Source of the DNA: Clarkia xantiana subsp. parviflora
Taxonomy: Eukaryota > Streptophyta > Magnoliopsida > Myrtales > Onagraceae
Direction of reading: 5' to 3'
Assembly (NCBI GenBank): GCA_036873135.1
Contig: JAPTYO010000027.1
Span: 2,561,195 to 2,625,194, forward strand
DNA length: 64,000 nt
The notes under the pieces are model-generated. The model was given only the letters and a program-made list of their open reading frames with translations, was not told the DNA's origin and did no database searches. Position 1 is the stretch's first letter. The number at the start of each line of letters is the position of its first letter. The position numbers and the translations under genes were made by a program. Of the stretch, positions 1 through 11,634 are shown in pieces.

Positions 1-525
1 ATGAGATAGCAGGTATGATGTGAAGAAAAGCACAAAAGAAAAATAAGGAAAGGAAAGCATATACAAAGGAGAAGTCCATGACCAAAGGATCATACACACA
101 AGCACAAGAGGTTATCATGAAAAGTAGCGAGTTATCCTACCATCCATAGCACAAGTCAAGAGAAGTATCTCAAAGGAACTCAACACCACCAAGGAGGATA
201 GCAAAGACATGAAATCCAAAGTTCAAGGCTCTCAAAATAAACTCGACCCATCAAAAAGAGAATTGCCTTACAAGTCGCACAAATCAACCTCCGACAAACG
301 TTATTGTCTTGCATGTCGCCCTCCCGTGACCTATGCTCGTATCAGACTTGTACATCGTCAAGCACAACTCATGAAAGAGACATCTAAAGAGCATAAAGGA
401 TACAACATCCGACAAGACGAGACATCGGGATCTAACCCAACAAACATAGCCTAAACAAAAGGCAACTATAGCAATGAAGGCTCTCCAATAAGAAAGGAAT
501 ACTAAAGCACAACTCCATACATCGT

Positions 526-722
526 GATGTGGCTATCATGTCCACATACACTGAAGTGGCTATCATGTCCACATATCTTGAAGTGGCTATCATGTCCACA
601 TACCTTGAAGTGGCTATCATATCCACATACCCTGAACTGGCTATCATGTCCACACACTACAGAAGGGCTATCACTCCGACACATCACGAAGTGGCTATCA
701 CGTCCACATACCCCGAAGTGAT
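526..722 (+). repeat. 27-bp tandem repeat in A0
   Basis: About seven degenerate copies of a 27-bp unit containing gtggctatcatgtccacata. The same array occurs in A1 (13187-13440) and B (35425-35620) with different copy numbers. Because 27 is divisible by three, several frames on both strands stay open; these are not real genes. Confidence 0.9.
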
Positions 723-1271
723 TGTCATGGCAGCACATCATAAAACATCTGTCAAAGACATGCATTGTAAAGACACCATCCCGACCACGAACATCAAAAG
801 GCTACGCCTAGCCTTAGGAGGAGGTTCAAGAAAAAGGAAAAACAACACCCTTCGCACGCTCATCAAAGGTAGGCACTTATATTTCAACCCACTGGGTGAT
901 ACCAAGAAGGAGACGTCCTCATTATGAAGACAACCTCCATATCTCACGAAATCAACCATGAAGCAAAGAACCACGACAAGCACTATTGAGGGCATATAAC
1001 AAAACGATCCCCACAACGATCACAACTACGATACTAGTAGAGGCTAACTCAAGAGCAGTCTCCACCAAACTCCAAAGCAAGAATTTGCTATCTTAATCAG
1101 AGCCATGGCAAGAGAAAGGAACCTCAATGAAAGGTGATGATCACACCCATCACCAAAAGAAAAATCTTCAACGCAGGGGTTAATAACATAACCCATAGGA
1201 AAGACAAAAACACCTTCAAAAGTCGTCAAATCTACATGAAGATGAAATAAACTTGAGACTCGGCCCCTCGG

Positions 1272-1740
1272 CTAGGGGGCAGAGGATAGAGAAGAGATGT
1301 CAAGACCTATGATCACCCCATCGCCAGCCACAGGTTGTTTCCCTTCGTCAAGTAAAGAGGGCGCCTCTTCAACCACTACCTCCTTATCATGGGAGGGAGT
1401 CAGCAAGGGGGCACTTGAAGGAGAGCCTCTCGCGGTTTCCTTCTCCTTGGCAGCCGAGGGCCCGACCTCAGAGTCAGGTTTCCGCGCCTTGGATTTAGAT
1501 TGACTTAAACTCTCACCCACCACAAGAACCATTCGGTAACCAGGGAAGAACGCTCTAACAACAAGAAGGAAGCAGCATGAGAACAATCATAAATATATCA
1601 CAAATAAAAGAGAAGGGGAAAAGAATATACTGGAAGCATTAGCAGCCATCCCTGACTTAGAAAATTTCTTGGACTGATAAGCAGAACTAGAGGGTTCTTC
1701 CCTCTCATCTGATTCAACGGTCTCCCTGTCTGAAGAAGAA
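1272..1740 (-). pseudogene. A0 opposite-strand reading frame remnant
   Basis: A Ser/Lys/Glu-rich frame on the strand opposite to the element, with a short upstream segment near 1650-1740. It has counterparts in A1 (13787-14370) and B (34182-35095). Compared with B, A0 lacks about 160 bp of the upstream exon near 1725. I recognise no domain. Position and orientation match the additional opposite-strand ORFs known between pol and the 3' LTR of plant Tat elements. Whether it was ever translated is inference. Confidence 0.4.
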
Positions 1741-2881
1741 AGCTTCCCAAAAGTGAGTCATCTATACGAGCAACCAACGCAAAGATCGACCCTTACTCAT
1801 GGAGGGGCGAGATACGCCTACTACGGGGGCAACCTTAACACCAAGGGAAGAGGGCAAACTTTTAGTTTCTCCAAATGGAGCAACGCTCCAGCACATCCGA
1901 AGGAAGGGTCAACCCTTAACACATGTCAATAGACCCCTTCGCTCGCGGCGGTAAGAAGAAAGCTTGTAAGCTTTTTCACCCTCACTTTTATGGGGAACAA
2001 ATTGCAGGGTAAAGGTCAAGAGCTATACACACGCTCCAACGAATGAAGGAAAAATATTACACATGCCGAAGGTCGAGGTTAATGGAGAATGCTCATGCTA
2101 GTACGAGGGAGGCGGAACGTTGTGTCCCATTGAGTGACAGAGTTCCCACCCTCAGGTAAAGGAGAGGCCTATGCTCTCACCTTTGCACTTATGCTCATAT
2201 TCATGATTAACATCTACAGGTACATCAATGTCATCACTCATTCTTATACCCACAACCCGTCCATACATACATACATGTTCATGCTTGCACTCATATGCAT
2301 GCCCACGTACACACTCTCGTATGTTCAAACATTTAGACGTCCATGTACATGGCCGTCATATATTCATGCATACATTCATGACTACAATTGCAGCATGTCT
2401 ACACCCACTCCCATACTTGTGTTCCTACTTGCATGTATGCTAGTACACATTTTCATATTCACGATACATCCATGTTCACTCCTAGTTAACATCCCATGGG
2501 TTTATTTTCAAGCATCCCATACTTAGAAAAATTTTAGACCAAAATTAATTTTTCTCTCCACTTAGACAAGTCCGGCATGAAATTGAAGCGTGGATCCGTT
2601 TAACTATGTTCAAATTGCATCCCCATGCGTGTGTATATTTTTCAAGTATACACCCATGGCGAGGGTAGACTTATTATTTCCATCTCAGACGGACACGTGC
2701 TTGGACGCGTGCCCGTGCTATTCTGACGTTTGCAGTTCCTCTATCTTATAAGGCAGGGGGCAGGGTCAGAGACACACATCCATGGGTAAGTAAGCATTCA
2801 GACGAAAGGTAAAACCCCGGTTTCAAATTGCGCGTGTCATACCATCCTAAAATAGAGTCAATCAAGGGTTAGGCCATTGGT
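1741..2881. other. A0 3' non-coding internal region
   Basis: No credible gene. A stretch rich in catacatac/catgcat near 2230-2480 makes a spurious frame. The sequence aligns with 14375-15435 of A1 and, inverted, with 33100-34170 of B. Confidence 0.6.
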
Positions 2882-3679
2882 TGACTCGGGGGCATGTGAT
2901 GGATATACGCCCAATTTGAACCCGTTGACTTCCGAATCGTTTTATCTTTATCACCCCGTTAATGATTGTAAATCGAAACTTCAACCCGAACACTTCGCGA
3001 AAACACCAACGGTCCGGACAAGGCCGAAGCGCTCGTCCAGCCAAGTTAGACTCACCTAGGTGAGGTCGGGTGGCCACACCCGACCTCCCCTAGGGGAGAT
3101 CGGGTCAGCCAACCCGATCTCCCCTAGGGGAGATCGGGTGGGCCAACCCGATCTCCCCTAGGAGGGGTTGGGTGGCCTCACCCAACCCCTACCCTTGGGG
3201 GTTGGATTTTCCTTCCCCCCCAAGGGTCCCGGCACCACTCTTGGAATCCCATACTCGGTTTATTTCCGCCAACCTTCTCCGTATCCTAAGGTCTTAATTA
3301 CGTACTTAAAGGTTAATTAACTGTGTTTAAAGGTTAACGATGTCATTAAGCCACCTTAATGACACCGTTGCCTATAAATACCACACCTCCACTATTCATT
3401 CGATCATCTTGGCAAGTTGCATAATTTTGCTCTGACATCTCTCTAGCTTTATCTCTCTAAAACCGTACTGACTTAAGCATCGGAGAGGGTTCATCAGGCA
3501 CCACCCCCCCCCTCTGTGCCTGGTATTGCCCCTCTTGCAGGGCGCAAGGAGAAGAGAAGCTAAGGACAGAAGGACACGAGCTAGGACAGCGTAACCCGAG
3601 AGCATCGAATCCGCAACATCTCCAGTGAGGAACGAGGCTTGAGTCGACCGCCCGTTGACCCTAGACTCGGAACCTAACA
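2882..3679 (+). repeat. A0 polypurine tract and 3' LTR
   Basis: The tract ending in ctcgggggcatg (2882-2896) precedes the LTR, which starts TGATGGATAT at 2897 and ends CCTAACA at 3679. At 783 bp it is shorter than the A1 LTRs (1102 bp) because it has fewer palindromic U3 repeats (3052-3190). TATA-like ctataaatacc lies near 3371. A short CT-rich leader follows. Confidence 0.9.
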
Positions 3680-5326
3680 ATAGGATTTATTCAAATTCAA
3701 AACATCTATATGGTTGAGGTAAGTCTCAGAGACATGGCCCAAACGCCTATTCCATCTCAGCACCTCTTTCTTATTCCCCAAGCAAGTGGCTGCAATCTTC
3801 CTTGAGCTTGAAGGCACCACATCCTTCAAGGTGTATAGTACTCTATTCCATTCCACAATCACCATGGACCAGCCACTCTGGCCCTGGAGTAACACATGAT
3901 CAGAAGTAAAGATCACCTTACAATTCAATTGGCTAGGAAGCCTAGATACTGAGATCAAATTGAATTTGAAATCAAGGACCAATAAGATGTTGGTAAGAGT
4001 GAATCCACTTGAGAAAGAGCAAGAACCAATATGAGTTACTTTGCATTTGTGACCATTTGGTAAATGAACATATTGATGATCAGAGTCACACTTCTTCAAA
4101 TCAAATAACCACTCAATTTGATGTGTGATGTGATTAGTTGCACCTGAGTCAACTATCCAAACCATATGGTCACTAGATATACCTGCCATATTGACATGAG
4201 CTTGTTCAACATCTTCAAAGCTCAAAGGTGAATGCTCAAAGTAATCATCATGAGCAGCTACATGTTGGATTCTCTTGTTGGCTGTGCCATGAAAAATTCT
4301 CTTGTCCTTGGCTGCTACATGCTCAATGGCACTTGAGCTTTCACCATCTTCAACAATGTTGGCTGAGTTCCAATTCCTCTTAGGAGCATTTGGGTTGTAC
4401 ATTGGATGACCTTGTGGATATCCATGCTTGCTATAACATTGATCCTTTATGTGGCCTCTCTTGCCACAATAGGTGCAAATAGGAGGGGGAGGTCTCTCAT
4501 TGGGACCATTTGGAATGCCTCTGCCCCTGCCATTGCCATTGCCATTGCTATTGCCTCTTCCATAGCCTCTTCCTCTTCCATAGCCTCTTCCATTACCTCT
4601 TCCGCCATAAGATGGATTGTTTCTTGTGTATAAGGCAGTTGCCTCACCCACATCTCCAATAGAACCAGTAATGGTCCTTTGACTTTCTTCTTGTACTAAA
4701 ACAGAGAAGGAAATGCTAAGAGATGGAAGTGGTTGCCTCATGAGCAAGCTACTCCTAATGTGTCCATAAGACTCATTTAGTCCTAAGAGAAAAGCCATCA
4801 ACTTTTGCTTCTCCTTTTGTTCATTGACAATAGCAATGTCTCCAGCACATTGAAGATTCAAGTCCTCAACTGAAGCAAGAGCATCCCAAAGTTGTTTCAT
4901 CTTTGCAAAGTATTCAGTAATGGATAGAACCCCTTGAGATGTTTGGTAGATATCCCTGGTCAGTTGGAAGATTTGAGTACCATCCACCTTGTCAAACATT
5001 TCCTTAAGATCATCCCAAATGGAAGAAGCAGTTGGATTGTAGATCAAACTAGTGACCAAGTCTTTGGCTACACAATTCCTCAACCAAGCCTTGACTATTG
5101 CATTGGCCCTATCCCATTTTACCCTGTCTGCCACACCAACACTTGTTCTTGTGAATGTGCCATCAATGAAGCCCAATTTATTCTACACTAACAAGCCTTC
5201 CTTGATTGAGGTACTCCAAACATGATAGTTGGAGGTACCCTGCAGCTGAAAAGGTATGAGCATATGGCCAGTGGTGTCAGATGGGTGTATGTAGAGAGGA
5301 TCATCCACATTGGATTCATGAGCCAT
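3680..5326 (-). pseudogene. D copia gag-protease-integrase start, broken
   Basis: The natural start is the ATG at 5326-5324, upstream of the longest open stretch. An in-frame TAG just before the NKLGFIDG motif (about 5180) interrupts gag about 49 codons in; related copia Gag proteins normally have a coding residue there, so this is a nonsense mutation. After it come a UBN2-type gag domain, a Gly/Arg/Asn-rich stretch, a CCHC knuckle (CTYCGKRGHIKDQC, about 4470), the protease active site (VDSGATNHIT, about 4130) and a GAG-pre-integrase segment with RRLGH. The frame runs into the A0 LTR at 3680. Gag would package the RNA and the protease would mature the particle. Neither can be complete here. 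Confidence 0.88.
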
Positions 5327-6060
5327 TTTGCAAGTCATTCAAGTAAAATGAGCTTGTTGAAAGAGATATGAACTTGATTCCAAGAGATCACTAGAAGAAA
5401 TGGTAAAGAAACCCCATGGAAATAACTGATGATATAGATAAGACTGGCACACCAAATCTGTTAAGAATAGGACAATCCAGCTAGTAGATAGTACAATCCG
5501 TACCACTACGCATCAAAATGAGCAAAACCAATGATTGACAATCATCAAAAACTTGATAATAATCAGTTCTCCATTAATGGAAGCACGAAATTCTTCAATA
5601 GAATCAAAGAATATGCTGAAGAATACCCAAGAACTCACAATGGTCACTTAGCCGAGTAAGGATGAAGTAATCCACCAAACGGGTAATATCCAAGTGTTAT
5701 AACCAAAGAGACTAGTTCAAACAATCTCAGAATCCATCAATGATGCTAGAGGAATGACACACACTTCAGGGAATACCAAAATCAAGCACGCAAATAGCTC
5801 AATCTGAGCTAGAACAAGTAGAACAAGGCAAATCAAGTGCTATGGCCTATGAGCAATACTAGCACTGTCCTCAGTTCCTTGTGTGCGTGGATGAGCATGA
5901 AATGAGACTTACTAAGAGTTCTTTAACTAAGGCACCAGCTTTTCAAATCCGGACGGGTTGGGATTTAATTTCAACAAACCCCACTCTCACGCCAGGCCCG
6001 ACCCGGTAACCTTGTACGTGGAGCCAACTAAGGGGACAAACCCAACACCGCCTATCGTAA
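5327..6060 (-). other. D untranslated leader
   Basis: About 730 bp between PBS and gag start on the minus strand. I see no reading frame or repeat in it. This is a normal place for the packaging signal of a copia element. Confidence 0.55.
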
Positions 6061-6267
6061 CCGGGCTCTGATACCATGTTAAATTCCACGTCGGGCCGAT
6101 TCAAACCCAACGGGCCAAATACAAAGCAACCATTTTTACAAGTGGGGGTTCCATCCTAAAACCAATTGGTAATAGGAGGAGGTAGTCCACTTGCTTATAT
6201 GGTGCTCAAATTCAAACACACCACCAGTGTGGTATACTCACAGTGGAGAGATACTTCAACACAAACA
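6061..6267 (-). repeat. D primer binding site and short 5' LTR
   Basis: The reverse complement of 6061-6076 begins TGGTATCAGAGC, the standard site for initiator methionine tRNA. It abuts an LTR that on the plus strand starts TGTTAAATTCC at 6077 and most likely ends AACA at 6267 (191 bp, TGTT...AACA ends). The outer end is uncertain by about 25 bp because the partner LTR is missing. Confidence 0.75.
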
Positions 6268-6361
6268 TTATGACGTCGATGAATCATAACCTCAAATTGC
6301 AATTCTTTCATTTATCAAAATGTAACTTTCAATGACCATGCCCCTTGATACGTGCCTACTT

Positions 6362-6501
6362 TTAAACCCTACGCAATCCAAGCAGTTTAACATGATTTTC
6401 AAATGTCTCCATGCGTAATGGTTTAGTTAGTGGGTCTGCCACCATATCATTAGTGGGCGAGTATTCTAAAGTGATTATATTATCATCTACCATAGATTTA
6501 G
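6362..6501 (-). pseudogene. C copia RNase H C-terminus, separated by A1
   Basis: On the minus strand this encodes the usual copia pol ending: a segment with TLEYSPTNDMVADPLTKPL, then about 17 residues and a stop near 6362. It continues the frame broken off at 16553. The five bases 6497-6501 (TTTAG) are repeated at 16553-16557. The upstream open frame that reaches into the A1 LTR is a chance fusion. Confidence 0.85.
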
Positions 6502-6659
6502 TGATGGATATACGCCCAATTTGAACCCGTTGACTTCCGAACCGTTGTATTTTTATCGTCCCATTTATGATTGCAAATCGAAACTTCAACACCGGACACT
6601 TCGCGAGAACATCAACGGCTCGGACGGGGCCGAAGCGCCCGTCCGACAAGAGGCGAACT

Positions 6660-6930
6660 CACCTAGGTGAGGTTGGGTGGCCACACCCGACCTCCCCTAG
6701 GGGAGATCGGGTCAGCCGACCCGATCTCCCCTAGGGGAGATCGGGTTGGCCAACCCGATCTCTCCTAGGAGAGATCGGGTCAGCCAACCCGATCTCTCCT
6801 AGGAGAGATCGGGTTGGCCAACCCGATCTCTCCTAGGAGAGATCGGGTCGGCCAACCCGATCCCTCCTAGGAGGGATGGGGTTGGCCAACCCCACCCTCC
6901 CTAGGAGGGGTTGGGTGTCCTCACCCAACC
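6660..6930. repeat. U3 array of alternating perfect palindromes
   Basis: The array alternates two palindromic centres, cctagg and ttggccaa, spaced about 16-17 bp apart, in units of about 33 bp. A perfect 62-bp palindrome spans 6787-6848, centred between 6817 and 6818. The same array is at 15609-15880, in A0 (3052-3190) and in the B LTRs (32640-32935 and 41965-42125) in different copy numbers. It lies 200-450 bp upstream of the LTR TATA box, so a promoter role is conceivable but unproven. Confidence 0.93.
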
Positions 6931-7111
6931 CCTACCCTTGGGGGTCGGATTCCTCCCCCCCAAGGGTCCCGACACCATCCTCAGACGCCCATGCTCGGTC
7001 CACTCCGCCTACCTCCTCCGAATCCTAAAGTCTTAATTATATGCTTAAAGGTTAATTAATTGTGTTTAGAGGTTAACGATGTCATTAAGCCACCTTAATG
7101 ACACCGTTGCC

Positions 7112-7117
7112 TATAAA
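7112..7117 (+). promoter_or_regulatory. A1 5' LTR TATA box
   Basis: TATAAA in ctataaatacc, followed by a CT-rich stretch. It is conserved at 16061-16066 and, inverted, in the B LTRs at 32436-32441 and 41763-41768. Confidence 0.7.
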
Positions 7118-7304
7118 TACCCCACCTTCACAACTCATTTGAACATCTTGGCAAGTTGCACAATTTTGCTCTGACATCTCTCTAGCTTTATCTCTCTAAA
7201 ATCGTACTGACTTAGGCATCGGAGAGGGTTCATCAGGCACCACCCCCCCCTCTGTGCCTGGTATTGCCCCTCTTGCAGGGTGGCAAGGAGAAGAGAACCA
7301 AGGA

Positions 7305-7425
7305 AGTCAGAAGGAGAGAAGGAAAGGAGGTCAGAAGGAGAGAAGGAAAGGAGGTCAGAAGGAGAGAAGGGAAGGAGGTCAGAAGGAGAGAAGGAAAGGA
7401 GGTCAGAAGGAGAGAAGAGAAGGAC
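7305..7425 (+). repeat. GA-rich 23-bp tandem repeat in the LTR
   Basis: About five copies of a unit containing ggagagaaggaaaggaggtc. The A1 3' LTR has the same array, and B has about three copies in each LTR. It creates overlapping Glu/Arg-rich frames that are artefacts. Confidence 0.85.
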
Positions 7426-7603
7426 ACATATCAGAACGACTACCCCAAGAGAGTATAAGGGCAGGGATCAGAACGACTACCTCAAGGGAGTATAAGGCCA
7501 TGGATCAGAACGACTAGTCCTAGGAGCACTGAACCCGACATTTCATTAGTGGGAGATAAATTCTAGATTGACGACCCGTTGACCTAGACTTTATAACCTA
7601 ACA

Positions 7604-7630
7604 CTTGGCGCCGTCCGTGGGCTTCGAACA
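7604..7630 (+). other. A1 primer binding site
   Basis: The sequence cttggcgccgtccgtggg directly follows the LTR end. TGGCGCCGT is the core of the PBS common in plant Ty3/gypsy elements, usually assigned to a tRNA-Asp-like 3' end. The same site, inverted, lies at 41288-41304 in B. This places A1 among gypsy-type rather than copia elements. Confidence 0.8.
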
Positions 7631-7875
7631 GAAAGCCTGACAATCACGAGAGCGAAGACGAACAACTTAGTGTCTAGAGATAATCGCCCACCTGGGGGCA
7701 ATAGGCAAGAAAGACATCCTATACCTCCAGCAAGGCAGCCTAACCCAGAGAAACAGCCTGCACACCAGAGCCTCAGATAGCCCCACAGGCACCCCAACCT
7801 AACAAGCAGGGAGGAGGCTTCCACAGCTCCAACTCCATTGACTAGGAAGCCACAGGGACAGGGGGGCAACAAGGA

Positions 7876-8370
7876 GTGCCATCCCAATACACGGCACCTC
7901 CACAGGGGTACTACTATGAGGCACAACCTCAAGGGTATCCATATGAAATAATGACTCAAAGGAACGACAATCGCGCCCACACAACCAACATAAGGCCCAC
8001 ATACTCGCAAGGAGCACAGACAGTGACTCCGAGGTTGATGCACGCATTGGATGAGCTGCTAGCTTATAGGGAGACCCTGAGGAACAGGCAGAGAAGGCAA
8101 CACCAGCATGAAGAAGAAGAAGTTCATGAGGAAGAACAAGTCCCAGAAGAAGAACACGACTCGCACCCTAGAGCAGGGCAGCGAGAAGAACAAAGAAGAA
8201 ATTATCAAGAGCCACCCCCAGAGGGAAGGCAGCAATTTTTGCCTCCTAGGCAACAACAGACACAACAGGACGCCAGGGCCTACACCCCACTGGGGGCAGA
8301 CAGACAGCCAAGACCTCAAAGGAGGCAAGAATTCCACCAAGTACCCCAACAGGGACATACACCGCACTAA
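7876..8370 (+). pseudogene. A1 gag-like N-terminal remnant
   Basis: A 164-codon frame rich in Gln, Pro, Tyr and Glu, with an N-terminal GYYYEAQPQGYPYE-type repeat and a central TPRLMHALDELL helix followed by a Glu-rich segment. B encodes a close homologue at 40541-41032. A similar TPELMAAI segment occurs in the E2 gag N-terminus (about 25500), supporting a gag origin. No zinc knuckle and no capsid core follow, and the frame ends early. Its conservation as an open frame in two copies could be recent common origin rather than selection. Confidence 0.6.
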
Positions 8371-9572
8371 GGGAAGACATACATGACAGACCAACAAGGA
8401 TATAGGAGTTCCAACATCAACCATGGCAATGTACACATACAGTCCGTATCACCACAGACATGCCTAAGGGACATACCAAGGAAAGCTCAAAGGGAGGGAC
8501 ATAGTCCCAACAACACAATAAAGCAACCACCTACCCATGATACAGCACGACAGGTCCAAACCCCTTGTGCATGACAACCCTTGGCACACGTCCTCCTAGG
8601 ACAGAGGAGGAGTTGAAAAGACAAGGATTTGAACAGGGAACTAATAGAGTACCACACCACGTCAGCACATAGCTACTACAATGGGAAGTCTCATGGAGAG
8701 ACATAGTAGAGTGAGACCGCACATAGCATACATGAAGGATACACCTCCACCTAGTCCGCCTTGCAAGGACGCGACCTCATATTCCTCAAGTGGAAGGAAT
8801 ACACACAGACTAATGGAGGAAGACAGTTACATTACCAAGGAAGCAGGGGATTTCAACACCCCACACCCATATCCTTCCCATATCCTCTTATTTAATTTAA
8901 CTGCATAACAAGTCAACTCCCTAAAAGGAGTAGATTATGATACTTAACATCAACATGTTTTCCAAGAATGACCATACCGGACGCCTTCGGGCTCCGTGAT
9001 ATATATATACACAGGTGGACCACTAGAAGAATCAGTAAAAGGCCGTCGCCAATCAAGAGATGCACAAGCAACAGATTCCTCAATCCCAAAGAACACCTAT
9101 AAGGTCAAGTTTCTGGGAAAGATCACAAGATGGAAGGCTCAGTTACAAAAATAAGTCGAGCACTCCCAACATCCTATAGAGGAACTACCATGAAGGTCAC
9201 AAATGATTACCCCTACTACAACCTTCCACTAAGCATCTTAGAGCCAAGCCCGCCAAAGGATCCCATCTGGCATTGGTATGCAAGGGGGGCACCAGTCACA
9301 ACATGCCCTCCTCACAAACGCCCATTAGCACAAGAAGGGGTAGCCGCGAACACATCCCTCCAAAAATAGAGGAAACCATATCACATGGGCAACACCCACC
9401 ATCAAAGGCAAACACCTCCAGCGGATCTTTATGATTTCACAAAATAGCCAGGAGACACAACCACACTTAGAAAGCTCATCCAAAGTAATGGAATACACTT
9501 CCATCAAAAACCCTCAAGGACACCAAGCCTACCAAAGGAAGAACGGTGACACCATCATCAAGCTTTTAAAAA
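8371..9572 (+). other. A1 degenerate interior
   Basis: Short frames only. A stretch near 9130-9369 with LEPSPPKDPIWHW looks like decayed coding sequence with a counterpart in B (about 39500-39780, inverted). I cannot assign it to a known domain. Confidence 0.4.
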
Positions 9573-9750
9573 AAGGATATGGAAAACATAGTATTTCCAC
9601 ACAAGGATATGTTAGTAATAAGAGAGGGAATCACCAACTTTGACATGAAGAGAACCATAGTACATGAAGGGAGTCCGTCAGACATCTCCCATGACCAACC
9701 ATTGATGATACTAGAGAAGAGTCAGGCATACCTAATACCAAGGAACCCCT
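9573..9750 (+). pseudogene. A1 degenerate aspartic protease remnant
   Basis: The frame reads through FDMKRTIVHEGSPSDI, which lines up with the gypsy protease core seen in E2 (KRMLVDGGSS) and in Y (KRILIDGGSS). The catalytic Asp of the D-G/S-G/S motif is replaced by His, so it cannot be an active protease. B keeps the same altered motif at 39129-39359, so the loss predates both copies. Confidence 0.6.
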
Positions 9751-11634
9751 ACTAGTAAAGGTGGTCAGAACATCAACACACCCATCAGGGACACGGCACT
9801 GCAAATGAACCAGGAAAAGGATGGAACACATATCCTTACAAGTATCCTTACAAGTTTCCTTGCATTTATCCTTGTAAAAATTAACTCCGTAGAAAAGATG
9901 TCATCTGATAGATGACTATGTCTCTGTTCTCAAAATATGATCCTAACCCGGAGATCCTTGGACTCCGTACTATATATGTAATGAATAACATGTCCATCAG
10001 ATATAGGTACACGAAGATTCAAGACAGCGCCATAAGGATTAGGCGCATACCTCTACCAAGTACGACACATTGGAGTGTTCATAAACACTCCTTCGCCATC
10101 TCACAAGAAAGGAGGGCAACCAAGGATACAAGTCCTAATAGAATAAACATCGGTAGAAAATCCTGTCATTGAAGTCATGCACCAACAGAGAAACTCTAGA
10201 GATGCAAGATTAGCAAAAGAGATAGTGCAACAACTAGAGTGTGAAAATGAGATACATCTCCTATCAAGAGCCTTAGGGCAGGATAATAGTTCTACAAGAT
10301 CAACCAAAGAAGAGCTCAAAAGCTTAGGGAGTAAGGTTTCAAGATTGACCCTCACACTAGACGCACATCCCGATCAACCACCTTGTCTGCAAATGATAAG
10401 ACATTTGACTCTGGCATCCCATCAAGAGGAGAACCCCGATAAAAGGGGCACTAGAAAAATATCCCGCCTCTAAGGCCATACGCCGAATACATGATGAATG
10501 ACGGTTATAACAAAACAAAAAAGGAGGGACTTGTCAGCTCAACACACCTCAAACACGTATACGTACGCAATACAAAGGCAGTCTCTAATGAAGCTATCCA
10601 ACAAGGAATAGCCAATACGAGGCCAAACCCATGGAAAATCAGGGAACATCACCGGCGAACCTAAAGGAAAACGTCCTTTGTAGGTTCAAGTCCTAATTCA
10701 AAAGAAGTCTATAACCAAGATTCAAGGTGGGGGGAGCATGACCAGTGGAACACCCCCTAAGGGCATCGAAGAATACTCCAGTGTGAAGGAAAAGGCAAGG
10801 CACTCTAAGTGCCACAACACTCCAAGAAGATACAACCCGATCAGACCCCCACACCCCCATGCACGAGCAAAGAGCATGGATCAGATTGACTAGTCTGAAA
10901 CACACCTACGAGATTAACAACTCAAGACACCATTCTATGAGAGAGCTCTTCAACCTACACAAGGAAAGGGGGGAAAAAATTTACAAGCCCCCCTAGGATA
11001 CAGACATTGCCACATCCTAGTTACCAAGAGAATGAAATCCACCACCACCCACCCAAAGCAAAAGCCCTTCCACCCAACCTCCAAAGACACATCCGACAAA
11101 GGCATCATTTAGACCATGCCTGTGACTGAAACAAGCAAGCATGAGAAAGAGTAGATCCTACAAGGGACACTCATCGCATTCAAAGAGGCAGACAAGGGAG
11201 CCCCGAGCGTAAGGGGTACCCAACCAAGAAAATGAACGAGGGGCCTTCAACGGCCAAATATGAAAGGAGGTATGACCACCAAGCAACTTGGGGGGCACCA
11301 AACGAATAAGTGCTTGGTAGTCCACCTAAGTGTAAAAGAAGAGATTAGAGGCAGAAGATCACAATAACATGCAATACCACCTTTCCCAGAAAAGGTCACA
11401 TAGGAGGAAAACATCTTCAACTTCCTATATGAACTCGCCCTAAGTTGGCAACACACAAACATCGCCCTCGAGAGGTGATCTCCCATACTGAAGGAAAAGC
11501 GTGATAGCATGCAATATCATAAAAGGAAAAGTCAAGCAAAGACTCGAAAAGCATACCAAAGATGCACCCTACATGAGAAAGGACACAAGGTAAGGTAATA
11601 TTATGAGCCCTCCGGGAGCCTATCCCGCGAACAG
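9751..11634 (+). other. A1 interior without recognisable gene
   Basis: Contains a 98-codon frame at 10177-10473 (Lys/Glu/Leu-rich, possibly coiled coil, partly preserved in B near 38661-38830). Otherwise short frames only. No RT, RNase H or integrase motif was found on either strand. Confidence 0.45.

Larger units (their letters stand above)
1..3679 (+). mobile_element. A0: 3' part of a non-autonomous gypsy-type LTR element
   Basis: Position 1 aligns with about 12755 in the complete element A1. The same order follows: a 27-bp repeat array, an opposite-strand reading frame, a 3' leader, a purine tract and an LTR. The 5' part lies outside the window. The right end at 3679 drops into the integrase part of copia fragment D, so A0 is inserted in D. 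Its TSD cannot be checked because the left end is not visible. No pol is present, as in A1 and B. Confidence 0.85.
3680..6267 (-). mobile_element. D: 5' half of a Ty1/copia retrotransposon
   Basis: On the minus strand the order is LTR (6267-6077), initiator-Met PBS (6076-6061), leader (6060-5327), gag, protease and the beginning of integrase. It ends abruptly at 3680 where A0 is inserted. The rest of integrase, RT, RNase H and the 3' LTR are not in the window. D appears to have landed just downstream of the pol of copia element C, whose stop is near 6362. Confidence 0.8.
6502..7603 (+). repeat. A1 5' LTR
   Basis: Starts TGATGGATAT and ends CCTAACA. U3 contains the palindromic array (about 6660-6930), TATAAA lies at 7112-7117, and the downstream part carries a GA-rich 23-bp repeat (about 7305-7425). 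Direct repeat partner: 15451-16552. Confidence 0.95.

Noticed and set aside
2897..3679. Solo LTR
   Set aside because: Preceded by a purine tract and 2.9 kb of collinear A-family interior, so it is the 3' LTR of a longer element that starts outside the window.
7233..7517. Three overlapping Glu/Arg/Gly-rich ORFs in the A-family LTR
   Set aside because: Low-complexity translations of the GA-rich LTR repeat in every frame; present identically in both LTRs.
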